Source: Bradyrhizobium liaoningense (lineage in GTDB: Bacteria; Pseudomonadota; Alphaproteobacteria; Rhizobiales; Xanthobacteraceae). Taken from it: DNA of 64,000 bases. The notes beneath the pieces were generated by a model, which saw only the letters and a list, made by a program, of their open reading frames with translations, was not told where the DNA came from and ran no database searches. Location of the stretch: assembly GCF_018130825.1 (NCBI RefSeq), contig NZ_JAFCJS010000001.1:1116001-1180000 (forward strand). The letters run 5' to 3'. How positions within the stretch are numbered: position 1 is the stretch's first letter; each line of letters opens with the position of its first letter. The position numbers and the translations under genes are program-made. This document shows, one piece after another, positions 1-8,919 of the stretch.

Positions 1-111
1 CCCTAGGCCCCCTATATTGTGCATCGCAATATGATTTTCAAGACGGGAACCTGCCCAACTTAGTGGCATCGGAAGCGACTATTTCGTTAACAAAATCAAG
101 GCCCCGTAGTC

Positions 112-510
112 TTACAGGACCAGCTGCGTCTGGGTCACCACAGCCACCAACTTCCCGTCCTCAGTCTCCAGCCGGGTGGTCCAGACCTGGGTCCGCCGGC
201 CCCGGTGGACCGGGGTGGCAGTGGCAATCACCGTGGCCCCCTCTCTGGCCCCACCGATGAAATTGGTCTTGCTCTCCAACGTCGTGGTGCCCTTGGCATC
301 CTCGGGCAGATTGATCACGGTCGCCGCGGCGCCGACGGAATCGGCCAGCGCCATCACCGCGCCGCCATGGATGGTGTGGTGCAGGGTGCAGAGATCAGGC
401 CGGACCGTCATCCGCGCCACCACGCGGTCCTTCTCGGCTTCGACGAATTCGACGCCTTTGAGCTCGGCGAACGGCATCTTCATCGCTTTAAGTTTCTCGA
501 GCGGCGTCAT
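112..510 (-). CDS. PaaI-type hotdog-fold thioesterase
   Basis: A 132-residue single-domain hotdog protein of the PaaI/YbaW group, which hydrolyse acyl-CoA or aryl-CoA thioesters in the cytoplasm. The signature is visible: His48-Gly49-Gly50 followed by Asp57, the usual HGG-x6-D arrangement in which the Asp acts on the thioester. Length is normal for the family. I chose the ATG at 510 because GGGAGGAG lies just upstream on the minus strand; an in-frame ATG at 525 would put that site inside the gene. It is transcribed away from the BtuF-like gene. The substrate cannot be read from sequence, and no acyl-CoA pathway genes adjoin it. Confidence 0.85.
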   Translation of the reverse strand: MTPLEKLKAMKMPFAELKGVEFVEAEKDRVVARMTVRPDLCTLHHTIHGGAVMALADSVGAAATVINLPEDAKGTTTLESKTNFIGGAREGATVIATATPVHRGRRTQVWTTRLETEDGKLVAVVTQTQLVL

Positions 511-628
511 CGGATCTCCTCCCAATTCCTTGTGTTGTCAGGGTGAATTGCTTCGCGCGGCAAAGCAATGACGTCCGAGGTAATGGCCGCCGTGACATCG
601 CCTGCAACGTTTGCGCATATGGTGCACC

Positions 629-1450
629 ATGCGCCACTACCCACCCCGCCGCATCGTCTGCCTGACCGAAGAGACGGTCGAGACACTCTACCTGCTCGGC
701 GAGCAGGACCGCATCGTCGGCGTTTCCGGCTACGCCGTCCGTCCGCCCCAGGTGCGCCGTGAGAAGCCGCGGGTGTCGGCCTTCGTCTCCGCTGACATCC
801 CGAAGATCCTGGCGCTGGAGCCGGATCTGGTGCTGGCCTTCTCCGATCTTCAGGCCGGCATCGTCGCCGATCTCGTCCGCGCCGGCATCGACGTCCACGT
901 CTTCAATCAGCGCGATGTCGCCGGAATCCTGGCGATGATCCGGATGCTGGGCGCGCTGGTCGGCGTGGCCGAACGCGCGGACCAGCTCGCGCAAGGCTTC
1001 GAGCAACGCCTGGCGACGATCGCGGCAACGCCTCGCCCCTCGCCTCGACCAAGGGTCTATTTCGAGGAATGGGACAATCCGTTGATCTCGGGCATCGGCT
1101 GGGTGTCCGAGCTGATCGAGATCGCCGGGGGCGTGGATGTCTTCCCGGAACTGCGACATCGGCAGGCGGCAAAGGATCGAATCGTTTCGACGGAGGCGGT
1201 GCGCGAAGCCGCACCCGACATCATCCTCGCCTCATGGTGCGGCAAGAAGGTCGTCCCTGCCCGCATCCGCGCACGCGATGGCTGGAGCGCGATCCCCGCC
1301 GTACGCAGCGACCGCATCGTCGAGATCAAGTCGCCGATCATCCTGCAGCCGGGACCGGCGGCACTGACGGACGGGCTCGACGCAATCGTGACGGCGTTGT
1401 GGGGCGAGCGCATGTCCGACCAGACCGCGGGGTTCTTGGAAGCATTCTAG
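629..1450 (+). CDS. BtuF-like metal/cobalamin-binding protein without signal peptide
   Basis: About 273 residues with the helical-backbone metal-receptor fold typical of ABC-transporter binding proteins for cobalamin or Fe-siderophores. The N-terminal PRRIVCLTEETVE strand-turn, the LALEPDLVLAF segment and the C-terminal LQPGPAALTDGLDAI block fit the BtuF/FepB group. There is no signal peptide: the protein begins directly with the first domain, so it may work in the cytoplasm as a corrinoid or metal handler. The ATG at 629 was preferred over an in-frame TTG at 611; neither has a good ribosome site. It precedes an AraC regulator and a TonB receptor on the same strand, which suggests iron, metal or cobalamin uptake. 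No permease or ATPase is next to it. Confidence 0.75.
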   Translation: MRHYPPRRIVCLTEETVETLYLLGEQDRIVGVSGYAVRPPQVRREKPRVSAFVSADIPKILALEPDLVLAFSDLQAGIVADLVRAGIDVHVFNQRDVAGILAMIRMLGALVGVAERADQLAQGFEQRLATIAATPRPSPRPRVYFEEWDNPLISGIGWVSELIEIAGGVDVFPELRHRQAAKDRIVSTEAVREAAPDIILASWCGKKVVPARIRARDGWSAIPAVRSDRIVEIKSPIILQPGPAALTDGLDAIVTALWGERMSDQTAGFLEAF

Positions 1451-1483
1451 TTGCGGGTCATTCTGATCGACGACAAATAGAGC

Positions 1484-2443
1484 GTGCTGCCCTGCGCCGA
1501 CCGTTTCCTGGAATGGCACGTGACGCACATCTATCATCGCATCTTCGACGAATTCAGCATTCTCGACGCGACGAACACATCGCGGGCGGACGAGTTTGCC
1601 AAGATCGTGCGGTGGCTGGAGTTTCCCGGATGCCTGTTCCAGCGCAACGATCTCGTTCTCGATAGCGAGATACGTTCCGAGGGCGTGATCAAGCCCGGGC
1701 TGTACGTTTCGGTCGTGCTGAAGGGCGCCGGCATGGGCGGACCGCTCAACGGCGTCGAGCGAACGCGCTACTCGGATAATTCGATCGTCGTGATGGGCCT
1801 GCGCACACCGTCGCACTGCGGTGGACAGGCGGCCCGGGGGACGTACATGTTCGCGGCCGGCCTCGCCTTTCCCTATTCCTCGATCGAACGGCTGGGGCTG
1901 CAGCGCGAATTCCTTGACCTGTTCGCGCAGGCCGGCTCCGACCAGTTCGCGATTTCGTTGAAGGCCCCCGCACGAATTCTGGCGATGGCGACGGAAATGC
2001 TGACTCCAACGGTGCGTGGGCGCGTGGAAGAACTGTTGCTGTCCGCACATGCGCTGGAAATCCTTGTGAGGGTGATTTCCATGGCCGGAGCCCGCGCGAT
2101 CGCAGACCCCGTGGGCGACATCAAGCGGCGGCGCCTACGCGCCGTGCGCGACGCGATCGACGCAGATCTGCGGCGGTCCTGGACGATCCCGCAACTGGCA
2201 CGCGAGGCCGGCATCAGCCGCCGTTCCTTCAACACGCACTTCCGCCGTGTCTTTGGCATGAGCGCTGCGGACTATTTGCGGACGCGGCGTCTCGAAGCGG
2301 CCAAGGACGCGATCATCGAGCAAGGTGTCTCGATCAACGAGGCAGCCTATCTTGCCGGTTACGGCAACCCGGCCAATTTCGCGACCGCCTTTCGCAAACA
2401 TTTCGGGCAGGCTCCAAGTCGCATTCGCGCGCTGAAGCATTGA
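1484..2443 (+). CDS. AraC-family transcriptional regulator (siderophore receptor regulator)
   Basis: A 319-residue regulator with a C-terminal AraC double helix-turn-helix (about residues 215-319). The recognisable end is PANFATAFRKHFGQAPSRIR. The N-terminal 200 residues would hold the effector domain, as in PchR-like regulators that sense ferric siderophores. It starts with GTG at 1484, 33 bases after the BtuF-like gene, and lies about 200 bases before the TonB receptor on the same strand. A local activator of that receptor is the simplest reading; the effector is unknown. A perfect TTTGCG-N4-CGCAAA dyad sits between the two genes. Confidence 0.85.
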   Translation: MLPCADRFLEWHVTHIYHRIFDEFSILDATNTSRADEFAKIVRWLEFPGCLFQRNDLVLDSEIRSEGVIKPGLYVSVVLKGAGMGGPLNGVERTRYSDNSIVVMGLRTPSHCGGQAARGTYMFAAGLAFPYSSIERLGLQREFLDLFAQAGSDQFAISLKAPARILAMATEMLTPTVRGRVEELLLSAHALEILVRVISMAGARAIADPVGDIKRRRLRAVRDAIDADLRRSWTIPQLAREAGISRRSFNTHFRRVFGMSAADYLRTRRLEAAKDAIIEQGVSINEAAYLAGYGNPANFATAFRKHFGQAPSRIRALKH

Positions 2444-2557
2444 TCGGCATTCGCCCTCCCGATGCCGCGAGGCTGCAGATCGATCCAGCCAGCCCGGTGC
2501 TGCGACGAAATGTCTTGCCGGCCAATCTGGAACTTGTCGACAAGCGATCAAAGGATT

Positions 2558-2573
2558 TTTGCGCACACGCAAA
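2558..2573. promoter_or_regulatory. Putative operator upstream of the TonB receptor
   Basis: The 16-base sequence TTTGCGCACACGCAAA is a perfect 6-bp inverted repeat with a 4-base spacer, about 67 bases before the receptor start in an otherwise geneless stretch. Candidate binders are the neighbouring AraC protein or an iron regulator. I cannot match it to a known Irr, Fur or RirA site. Confidence 0.4.
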
Positions 2574-2640
2574 GGCGGCACTGCACGGATTCGGCACCTA
2601 ATCGCCCCGGACTTGGAATGGCGTGGACAGGTTTGGGGCA

Positions 2641-4938
2641 ATGGAATTTCGAACGCTGAAGAATGAGAAGCGGCTGACTGCAATGACGCTTGCCGGACTT
2701 GCGATGGTGGCAATGACGAAATCGCCCGCGCAGGCTCAGAATGCCGGAGGCACCCTGCCGCCCGTCACGGTCGACGCGCCCAAGCCCGAGCGCGCCCGCG
2801 CCAAGCCGGTCCGATCGACGAGCCCGGCTCGCGCAACGCGCACCGTCGCGCGGCGCGCCCCCGCAGCCACGCAACAGGCCGTGCCTGCCGTCTCCGGAGG
2901 CGAGAAAGGCAATGGTCCGGTGACCGGCTATCTCGCAAGTCAGAGCATGACCGCGACCAAGACCGACACGCCGATCCTGTCGACCCCGCAGTCGATCTCG
3001 GTCGTGACCAAGGACCAGATCGAGGCGCAGGGCGCGCAGAACGTCAGCGAGGCGCTGCGCTATACGCCGGGGGTCACGGTGGTGAGTTTCGGCGCCAACG
3101 CCTTCTTCGACACGTTCAAGCTCAGGGGGTTCGAAGCGCCGCGCTACCTCGACGGCCTCCGCCTGCCGGCGGACACCACCACTTTCGCCGTGCCGCGCAT
3201 CGAGACCTATGGCCTGGAGCGCCTCGAAGTCCTGAAAGGCCCCTCGTCCGGTCTCTACGGCCAGTCCGATCCGGGCGGCCTGCTCAACATGGTCAGCAAG
3301 CGCCCGACCGCGACCCCAACGAATGAGATCGTCGGAAGCTTCGGATCGTTCGAGCGCTTCCAGGGCGCGTTCGATATCGGCGGCCCGATCGACAAGGACG
3401 GACAGTACCTTTACCGCATCGTCGGCCTCGGCCGCGACAGCAACACGCAGACCGACTTCGTTCAGGACAACAAGCTGTTCATTGCACCGAGCTTCACCTA
3501 TCGCCCGGATGCGGACACGAGCTTCACCGTGTTGTCGCAGTACCAGAAGGTCGACAACAAGGGTTATCAGCAATACGTGACCGGACAGGTCTCGTTCCTG
3601 CCCAATCCGAACGGCCACATCCCCTACAGCCGTTATCTCGGCGAGCCCTCGATCGACGGCTATCATCTCGAGCAATTCATGCTCGGCTACGCGTTCGAGC
3701 ACCGCTTCAACGACATGTTCCAGATCCGGCAGAACCTGCGTTACACGGAGGTGACCAACGATCTCGCTTCGGTCCGCACCGAAGGCATGGTGACCGATCG
3801 CCTCGTTGCCCGGACCTACAACTACGTCAAGGCGAGCGCCGCCAATGTCGCAGTGGACAACCAGGTCCAGGCCGACTTCGCGACCGGACCGCTCACCCAC
3901 AAGGTCCTGCTCGGCATGGACTATTTCAACCTTTGGTCCAATACCGACTATCGCACGACCGTTATCGCTCCGATCGACGCATATAGCCCCGCCTATGGCG
4001 CGGCCGTGCCGTCGTTCTCGTCCCTGGCGCCCTTCATTCTGCGCAGCGACAGCCTGAAGCAGGCGGGTCTCTATATCCAGGATCAGGTCAAGCTCGACCG
4101 CTTCACCCTGACCCTGAGCGGGCGGCAGGACTGGACGAGTTCAGGTTTCCAGAGCCTGGCATTCTATCCGCCGGCCGGCATCTACAATCGCGACGACTCC
4201 GCGCAGACCGGGCGCGTCGGCTTGAGCTATCTGTTCGACATCGGGCTTGCGCCTTACGTCAGCTACTCGACGTCGTTCACCCCCAATCTGGGCGCAGACC
4301 TCACGGGCAATTCGTTCAAGCCGACCACGGGCGAAAACATCGAGGGCGGCGTCAAGTTCATGCCGGTCGGATCGAACTTCATGGTCACCGCAGCAATCTT
4401 CGACACCAAGCAGAAGGACGTGCTGACCACGAGCCCGATCAATCCCTTCTTCAGCGTTCAGACCGACGCCGTACGGGTCCGCGGCTTCGAGCTCGAGGTC
4501 AAGGGCAATCTCACCCGCGAGTTCGAAATCACCGGCGGCTACGCCCATCTCGATCCGAAGGTCACCCAGAGCATCGCGGGCTATGCCGGCAAATACATGA
4601 TCAATACGGCGCTGGACCAGGCTTCGCTTTGGGGCAAGTACACCTGGTATGACGGCCCGCTCGCAGGCTTCGGCATAGGCGCCGGCGTCCGCTATGTCGG
4701 AGACACCTATGGCGACAATTTCAACACATTCATCGTCCCGTCCTACACACTGATCGATGCAAGCGCGAGCTACGACTTCGCCTATCTCCGGCCCGACTGG
4801 AAGAACTGGAAGGCCCAGATCAACGTGACAAACCTGGCCAACAAGTATTATGTCGCCTCGTGCTTCACAGGTCTGGCCTATTGCGGTTTCGGCAACGCGC
4901 GCACGGTGCTCGGTACCTTGAAATACACGTGGAACTGA
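2641..4938 (+). CDS. TonB-dependent siderophore receptor
   Basis: About 765 residues, normal for FhuA/FhuE/FpvA-type outer-membrane ferric-siderophore receptors. A signal peptide (charged start, hydrophobic TLAGLAMVAMT, cleavage near AQA) is followed by a TonB-box-like LPPVTVDAP. Next come an unusual basic Ala/Pro/Arg linker, a plug domain with TPQSISVVTKDQIEAQ and GLYGQSDPGGLLNMVSK, and a 22-strand barrel ending in LKYTWN. An in-frame GTG at 2623 would lengthen the signal region slightly; ATG 2641 gives the better signal peptide. The PepSY and small membrane genes follow closely, and an AraC regulator precedes, which is the standard layout of a regulated siderophore-uptake locus. No siderophore biosynthesis genes are nearby, so a xenosiderophore is likely. 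Confidence 0.93.
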   Translation: MEFRTLKNEKRLTAMTLAGLAMVAMTKSPAQAQNAGGTLPPVTVDAPKPERARAKPVRSTSPARATRTVARRAPAATQQAVPAVSGGEKGNGPVTGYLASQSMTATKTDTPILSTPQSISVVTKDQIEAQGAQNVSEALRYTPGVTVVSFGANAFFDTFKLRGFEAPRYLDGLRLPADTTTFAVPRIETYGLERLEVLKGPSSGLYGQSDPGGLLNMVSKRPTATPTNEIVGSFGSFERFQGAFDIGGPIDKDGQYLYRIVGLGRDSNTQTDFVQDNKLFIAPSFTYRPDADTSFTVLSQYQKVDNKGYQQYVTGQVSFLPNPNGHIPYSRYLGEPSIDGYHLEQFMLGYAFEHRFNDMFQIRQNLRYTEVTNDLASVRTEGMVTDRLVARTYNYVKASAANVAVDNQVQADFATGPLTHKVLLGMDYFNLWSNTDYRTTVIAPIDAYSPAYGAAVPSFSSLAPFILRSDSLKQAGLYIQDQVKLDRFTLTLSGRQDWTSSGFQSLAFYPPAGIYNRDDSAQTGRVGLSYLFDIGLAPYVSYSTSFTPNLGADLTGNSFKPTTGENIEGGVKFMPVGSNFMVTAAIFDTKQKDVLTTSPINPFFSVQTDAVRVRGFELEVKGNLTREFEITGGYAHLDPKVTQSIAGYAGKYMINTALDQASLWGKYTWYDGPLAGFGIGAGVRYVGDTYGDNFNTFIVPSYTLIDASASYDFAYLRPDWKNWKAQINVTNLANKYYVASCFTGLAYCGFGNARTVLGTLKYTWN

Positions 4939-4956
4939 GAAGAGCTGGAACTGGCT

Positions 4957-6123
4957 TTGACGGCAGCGACAATATCTCTCCGACGATGGGGCTTCGTCCA
5001 CAAATGGTCGAGCCTCATCTGCACCCTGTTCATGCTGATCCTGTGCGTTACCGGGCTGCCGCTGATCTTTCACGACGAGATCGACGATCTCCTGCACGAT
5101 CAGGTCAAGCCAGCGGAGGTGCCGCCCGGGACACCGCAGGCCAACCTCGATTCCCTCCTCGCCAATGCGCTCGCCAGCGCGCCCGGCAAGGTGCCGCATT
5201 TCCTGGTCTGGGATCGGGATGATCCCAATGCCATGTTCGTCAGCGTGGGCCCGTCGATCACCTCCGACCCGTCGAAGAATACGCTGGTCCGGATGGACCT
5301 CCACACCGGCGCGTACCTCGATGCTCCCGACGTTACCGGCCGCTTCACCTACATCATGCTGAAGCTGCACACCGACATGTTTGCAGGGCTGCCCGGGAAA
5401 CTGTTTCTCGGCCTGATGGGGATCCTGTTCTGCGTCGCGATCATCTCCGGTATCGTGGTCTATGCCCCATCGATGCGGAAGCTGAGCTTCGGCACTTATC
5501 GCGCACGCCGGACCCGCATCGTCCGCTGGCTCGACATCCACAACCTCGCCGGCATCCTGCTGGTGGCCTGGACGCTGGTGGTCGGCTTCACCGGCGTCAT
5601 CAACACCTGGGCCGATCTCGTCCTGAAGCTCTGGCAGTTCGGGCAGCTGTCCGAAATGACGGCTCAATACAGCGGTCGATCGGTTGCGGCAAAGCTGACC
5701 CCTGTCAATGCCGCGGTCGAGGTCGCCTCTCAGGCCGTCCCGGGAATGACACCGAGCTTCGTCGCCTTCCCCGGCACGATCTTCAGCAGCAAGAGCCACT
5801 ATGCGGTCTTCCTGCATGGCGACACGCCGTTGACGTCGCGGCTGCTCAAGCCGGCATTGATCGATGCCGAGACCGGAAAGCTGACCGACACCCGCGACAT
5901 GCCCTGGTATGTCTCCGCTCTCTTCATCTCGCAGCCGCTGCATTTCGGCGACTATGGCGGGATGCCGCTCAAGATCATCTGGGCCGTGCTCGACGTGCTC
6001 ACCATCATCATCCTCGGCACGGGCGTGTATCTGTGGCTGCGCCGGCGCAAGGCGGGCGTGACGGTGGAGCGAAGCATCGCAAGCGCTTCCAGCGTCGAAA
6101 ACGCGGCACTGACATCCCCATGA
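4957..6123 (+). CDS. PepSY-associated transmembrane protein (iron-uptake locus)
   Basis: A 388-residue inner-membrane protein of the PepSY_TM family. The N-terminal segment RRWGFVHKWSSLICTLFMLILCVTGLPLIF is membrane helix 1, followed by a periplasmic PepSY-like loop, helices near residues 145-170 and 195-220, and a last helix near 345-365 with a basic cytoplasmic tail. Conserved His and aromatic residues in helix 1 resemble siderophore-linked ferric reductases of this family. The TTG start at 4957 lies 18 bases after the receptor stop. Its stop overlaps the next ATG by 4 bases, so the three genes probably form one operon. A role in releasing iron from the siderophore is inference. Confidence 0.85.
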   Translation: MTAATISLRRWGFVHKWSSLICTLFMLILCVTGLPLIFHDEIDDLLHDQVKPAEVPPGTPQANLDSLLANALASAPGKVPHFLVWDRDDPNAMFVSVGPSITSDPSKNTLVRMDLHTGAYLDAPDVTGRFTYIMLKLHTDMFAGLPGKLFLGLMGILFCVAIISGIVVYAPSMRKLSFGTYRARRTRIVRWLDIHNLAGILLVAWTLVVGFTGVINTWADLVLKLWQFGQLSEMTAQYSGRSVAAKLTPVNAAVEVASQAVPGMTPSFVAFPGTIFSSKSHYAVFLHGDTPLTSRLLKPALIDAETGKLTDTRDMPWYVSALFISQPLHFGDYGGMPLKIIWAVLDVLTIIILGTGVYLWLRRRKAGVTVERSIASASSVENAALTSP

Positions 6124-6314
6124 GTACACATCGGGTCGTCCATCGCTCGTTGGCGCAAATCTTTGCCGCGCCGACCATCGTCGCCCTGGTCAGCACCGCG
6201 GGCCTGATCAGCGCACTTGTCGGCGACGGCTGGTGGGACGCAATCTCATGGACGGCACTCGGCATTCCGCCGCTGCTCTATCTCGTTTTCCTCTGGCGGC
6301 GGAAACCGCGCTGA
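6120..6314 (+). CDS. Small membrane protein of the siderophore operon
   Basis: A 64-residue protein whose ATG overlaps the PepSY stop (ATGA), showing translational coupling. It has two hydrophobic stretches, AAPTIVALVSTAGLISALVG and WTALGIPPLLYLVFLW, separated by a short DGWWD loop, and a basic C-terminus RRKPR. It therefore looks like a two-helix hairpin with both ends in the cytoplasm. Small proteins of this size often follow PepSY genes in siderophore-receptor operons, so a helper role for the PepSY protein is plausible. No biochemical function is known to me. Confidence 0.8.
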   Translation: MSTHRVVHRSLAQIFAAPTIVALVSTAGLISALVGDGWWDAISWTALGIPPLLYLVFLWRRKPR

Positions 6315-6355
6315 ACCGCGGCAGCGCCACCGTTCCGGAACAGAGTCGTGCTGCA

Positions 6356-6796
6356 ATGGTCTTTCGCAACGTGGCAATCAAGGACATCGACGTGACCGGA
6401 CACATCCAGATGGGCGGCCCCGCGCACGACGCCTGGGCCTGGTTCGTTGCAGCCGTCGCACGCTGCTATCAACGGCCCGAAAGCGTCATCCGGCGCATGC
6501 TGCGCTACAGCGCGGCGAAGGGCCATGATGCATTCCTGAACAAGCTCGCGGGCGATCCCGCCTATTTCGGGCGGCAGTTCGTGCTGCCGCGCCACGGCGC
6601 CAAATTGTCGTACCTGCCGCTCCGACGGGAGTCACAACAGGCCGCCGCCCTGTTACCCCTGCTTGCAAAGGACGCCCTCGAGGCAGGAGCTCCCGATCCG
6701 CTCCGCGGTCTGTTCGTCGCTTCAAGGCTTCCGGAGCGCCGCCGCCGCGCCAAACGATTGCCGGCAACCGATCGCGTCACCGCATTGGCGATCTGA
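6356..6796 (+). CDS. Hypothetical protein, 146 residues
   Basis: An open frame of 146 codons from ATG 6356 that I do not recognise. It begins MVFRNVAIKDIDVTG, contains a Trp/aromatic patch AHDAWAWFVAAVARCYQRP and ends in an Arg-rich tail. No signal peptide or membrane segment is visible. It follows the siderophore operon by 41 bases on the same strand. Shorter frames exist on the opposite strand (6278-6595) but have poorer composition. The frame could be extended to 6233, but that would overlap the small membrane gene. Real gene status is moderately likely. Confidence 0.5.
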   Translation: MVFRNVAIKDIDVTGHIQMGGPAHDAWAWFVAAVARCYQRPESVIRRMLRYSAAKGHDAFLNKLAGDPAYFGRQFVLPRHGAKLSYLPLRRESQQAAALLPLLAKDALEAGAPDPLRGLFVASRLPERRRRAKRLPATDRVTALAI

Positions 6797-6858
6797 CATT
6801 CATCGTCGCCGCGTCGCGCACATAGGCGTCGACCTTCACCTCATCCCGTGTTCCCTCC

Positions 6859-6914
6859 CAGCACAAACGCCGGGCGCGCGTAAGCAAGACGCCCCATTGC
6901 CGCGTCGCTAGCCT
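6859..6914 (+). promoter_or_regulatory. Promoter/operator block shared with the nitroalkane-oxidase-like gene
   Basis: Four conserved blocks occur in order: CAGCACAAA (6859), CCGGGCGC (6870), GCAAGAC (6884) and TAGCCT (6909). The same blocks appear at exactly the same spacing at 10003-10058 upstream of the nitroalkane-oxidase-like gene. TAGCCT is placed like a -10 element and GCAAGAC overlaps the -35 position, as expected for an AraC-type activator binding next to RNA polymerase. The AraC gene at 8920-9870 is the obvious candidate. Confidence 0.6.
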
Positions 6915-6952
6915 CTGATCCGACGAAACCTTCGCAACCCAGGGGCCTGTCC

Positions 6953-8371
6953 ATGCGCAATCGTCTGATCCTCAACTGCTTCTCGATGAACGTCGTCTCC
7001 CACATCTATCATGGACTGTGGCGCCACCCCGACAGCACGCAGATGCATTTCGACAAGCTCAGCACCTGGATCGAGCTGACCAAGCTGCTCGAGCAAGGCT
7101 GCTTCGACGCGCTGTTCCTCGCCGACGTCATCGGCATCGACCCGGCCTACAAGGGATCGTGGGACACCTACATCAGGGAAGGCTTGCAGATCCCCTGCAA
7201 CGATTCCGCGGCGCTCTCCGCGGTATTGATCGGCGTCACCGAGAACCTCGGCCTCACCTTCACCAGCTCCATCATGTCGGAGCATCCATTCAGCTTCGCG
7301 CGGCGGCTGTCGACGCTGGATCATCTCAGCAATGGGCGCATCGGCTGGAACATCGTCACCAGCGTCAGCCACAACGCCGCGCAGAATTTCGGCTTCGACG
7401 AGATCATTCCGCATGACGAGCGCTACCGCCGCGCCGACGAATACATGGAGGTCGTCTACAAGCTCTGGGAAGGCTCGTGGGACGAAGGCGCAGTGCTCGG
7501 CGACAGGGAGAACGGCGTCTATGCCGACGCCAGCAAGATCCACCGCATCTACCATTCCGGCGAGCGTTACCGGGTGCTGGGGCCGCATCTCTGCTCGCCC
7601 TCGCCGCAGCGTACGCCGGTGCTCTACCAGGCCGGCGCCTCGCCGGTCGGCCAGTCCTTCGCCGCGCGCAATGCCGAAGGGACCTTCGTGCTCTATCCGA
7701 CCATCGAAGGCGCGCGCAAAGGCATCGCAGCGACCCGCGCCGTCGCGTCAGCCAACGGACGGCGGCCGGAGGACCTGAAATTCATCCAGGGCTTTTCCTT
7801 CGTCGTGGGGAGCACGGAGGAGGAAGCGTGGCGCAAGTCCGACGAGATCGACAAGGGCGTCAGCTATGACGGCCTCGCCGCACATATCAGCCGGGACATG
7901 GGCATCGACCTCGGCATGCTCGACCGCGACATGCCGATCGAACAGGCCAACATCGAGGGCCTGCGCGGGTTCATCAGCATGTTCGAGGCCAGCAATCCCG
8001 GCAAGAAGGCGCGCGTCCAGGACCTCGCCTACGCGCTGTCCTATAACAGCCGGATCGTCGGCACGCCCGAGAGCATCGCCGACCAGCTCGAAGCCTGGCA
8101 GGATGCGGGCGTCGACGGCATCAACATGATCTGCCAGTATTTTCCAGGCTCCTATCGCGACTTCATCGAGCACGTCATCCCGGTGCTGCAGAAGCGCGGC
8201 CTGGCCCAGCGCGAATACGCGCCGGGCACGTTGCGCGAGAAGATGTTCCCCGGCAGCGGCGGCCGGCTGAACGACCGCCACCCCGCCGCGCGCTATCGCG
8301 GCGCCTTCAAGGGCGGCGGCGAGAAGAGCGCGGGCAGCACCGGCGTCAAGTGGCAGACGGAACGCGCATGA
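6953..8371 (+). CDS. FMN-dependent monooxygenase, NtaA/SnaA/DszA family
   Basis: A 472-residue luciferase-like flavin monooxygenase. Family landmarks are the N-terminal HIYHGLWRHPDS, FDALFLADVIG, SSIMSEHPFSFARRLSTLDHLSNGRIGWNIVTS near residues 105-140, and a C-terminal region with SIADQLEAWQDAGVDGINM. Members use reduced FMN from a partner reductase and oxygen to cleave C-N or C-S bonds (nitrilotriacetate, EDTA, dibenzothiophene sulfone). The reductase gene overlaps its stop by 4 bases. The start is ATG 6953. The substrate cannot be told from sequence. The promoter region is shared in design with the nitroalkane-oxidase-like gene downstream, which suggests the two enzymes are made together. 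Confidence 0.92.
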   Translation: MRNRLILNCFSMNVVSHIYHGLWRHPDSTQMHFDKLSTWIELTKLLEQGCFDALFLADVIGIDPAYKGSWDTYIREGLQIPCNDSAALSAVLIGVTENLGLTFTSSIMSEHPFSFARRLSTLDHLSNGRIGWNIVTSVSHNAAQNFGFDEIIPHDERYRRADEYMEVVYKLWEGSWDEGAVLGDRENGVYADASKIHRIYHSGERYRVLGPHLCSPSPQRTPVLYQAGASPVGQSFAARNAEGTFVLYPTIEGARKGIAATRAVASANGRRPEDLKFIQGFSFVVGSTEEEAWRKSDEIDKGVSYDGLAAHISRDMGIDLGMLDRDMPIEQANIEGLRGFISMFEASNPGKKARVQDLAYALSYNSRIVGTPESIADQLEAWQDAGVDGINMICQYFPGSYRDFIEHVIPVLQKRGLAQREYAPGTLREKMFPGSGGRLNDRHPAARYRGAFKGGGEKSAGSTGVKWQTERA

Positions 8372-8904
8372 GGAACGAGACTGTCATGGATCGTTCCGAG
8401 CCGCCCTTCGACGCGATGTCGAGGGCCAACGCCTTCAAGTCGGGCATGCGGAGATTTGCCTCCGGCGTCGCGCTCATCACGAGCGCCGCCGCCGGACAGC
8501 GCGCCGGGCTGGTCGCGACCGCAATCAGCTCGGTCAGCACGGCGCCGCCGACCCTGCTGGTCTGCATCAACAGGAGCGCCTCGGCGCATGACGTCATCGA
8601 TCGATCCGGCGTCTACGCCGTCAACCTGCTGGCCGCCGCCGACCTCGAACTCGTCGATGTCTTTTCAAAATCGGCGCGCCGCGCAGAGCGGTTCACGTCC
8701 GGCGATTGGCAGGCGCTGATATCAGGCGCGCCCGTGCTGGCTACGGCGCTCGCCGCGTTCGATTGCAAGGTGGTGCAGCGGCTGGCCTACGAGACCCACA
8801 CCATCTTCCTGGGCGAGGTCTTGCAGGTCTCCCTCGCCGAGCAGGACGTCGATCCCCTGCTCTACATGGACAGCGCATTCAGGCGGCTGGAGCGGGCCGC
8901 CTGA
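8368..8904 (+). CDS. Flavin reductase partner of the monooxygenase
   Basis: A 178-residue protein of the flavin-reductase-like (split-barrel FMN-binding) family that reduces FMN with NAD(P)H and hands it to two-component monooxygenases. Visible family features are FKSGMRRFASGVALITS, the FMN-contact region LVATAISSVSTAPPTLLVCINR near residues 45-70, and the GVYAVNLLAAAD segment. ATG 8368 overlaps the monooxygenase stop as ATGA; an in-frame GTG at 8350 is less likely. The coupling supports a working pair made in fixed proportion. Confidence 0.92.
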   Translation: MRNETVMDRSEPPFDAMSRANAFKSGMRRFASGVALITSAAAGQRAGLVATAISSVSTAPPTLLVCINRSASAHDVIDRSGVYAVNLLAAADLELVDVFSKSARRAERFTSGDWQALISGAPVLATALAAFDCKVVQRLAYETHTIFLGEVLQVSLAEQDVDPLLYMDSAFRRLERAA

Positions 8905-8919
8905 CGAAACGCCGGCGGT

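Noticed and set aside
14..32. ATATTG...CAATAT dyad containing TGCATCGCA
   Set aside because: Resembles a TGC-N3-GCA regulator site, but no gene that it could serve is visible in the window and the short match may be chance.
4141..6129. 662-codon minus-strand frame opposite the TonB receptor and PepSY genes
   Set aside because: Covers two unrelated real genes on the other strand and has the His/Gln/Arg-rich composition of an antisense frame.
6278..6595. 105-codon minus-strand frame opposite the 146-residue hypothetical
   Set aside because: Composition is poorer and it would overlap the small membrane gene; the plus-strand frame follows its operon direction.
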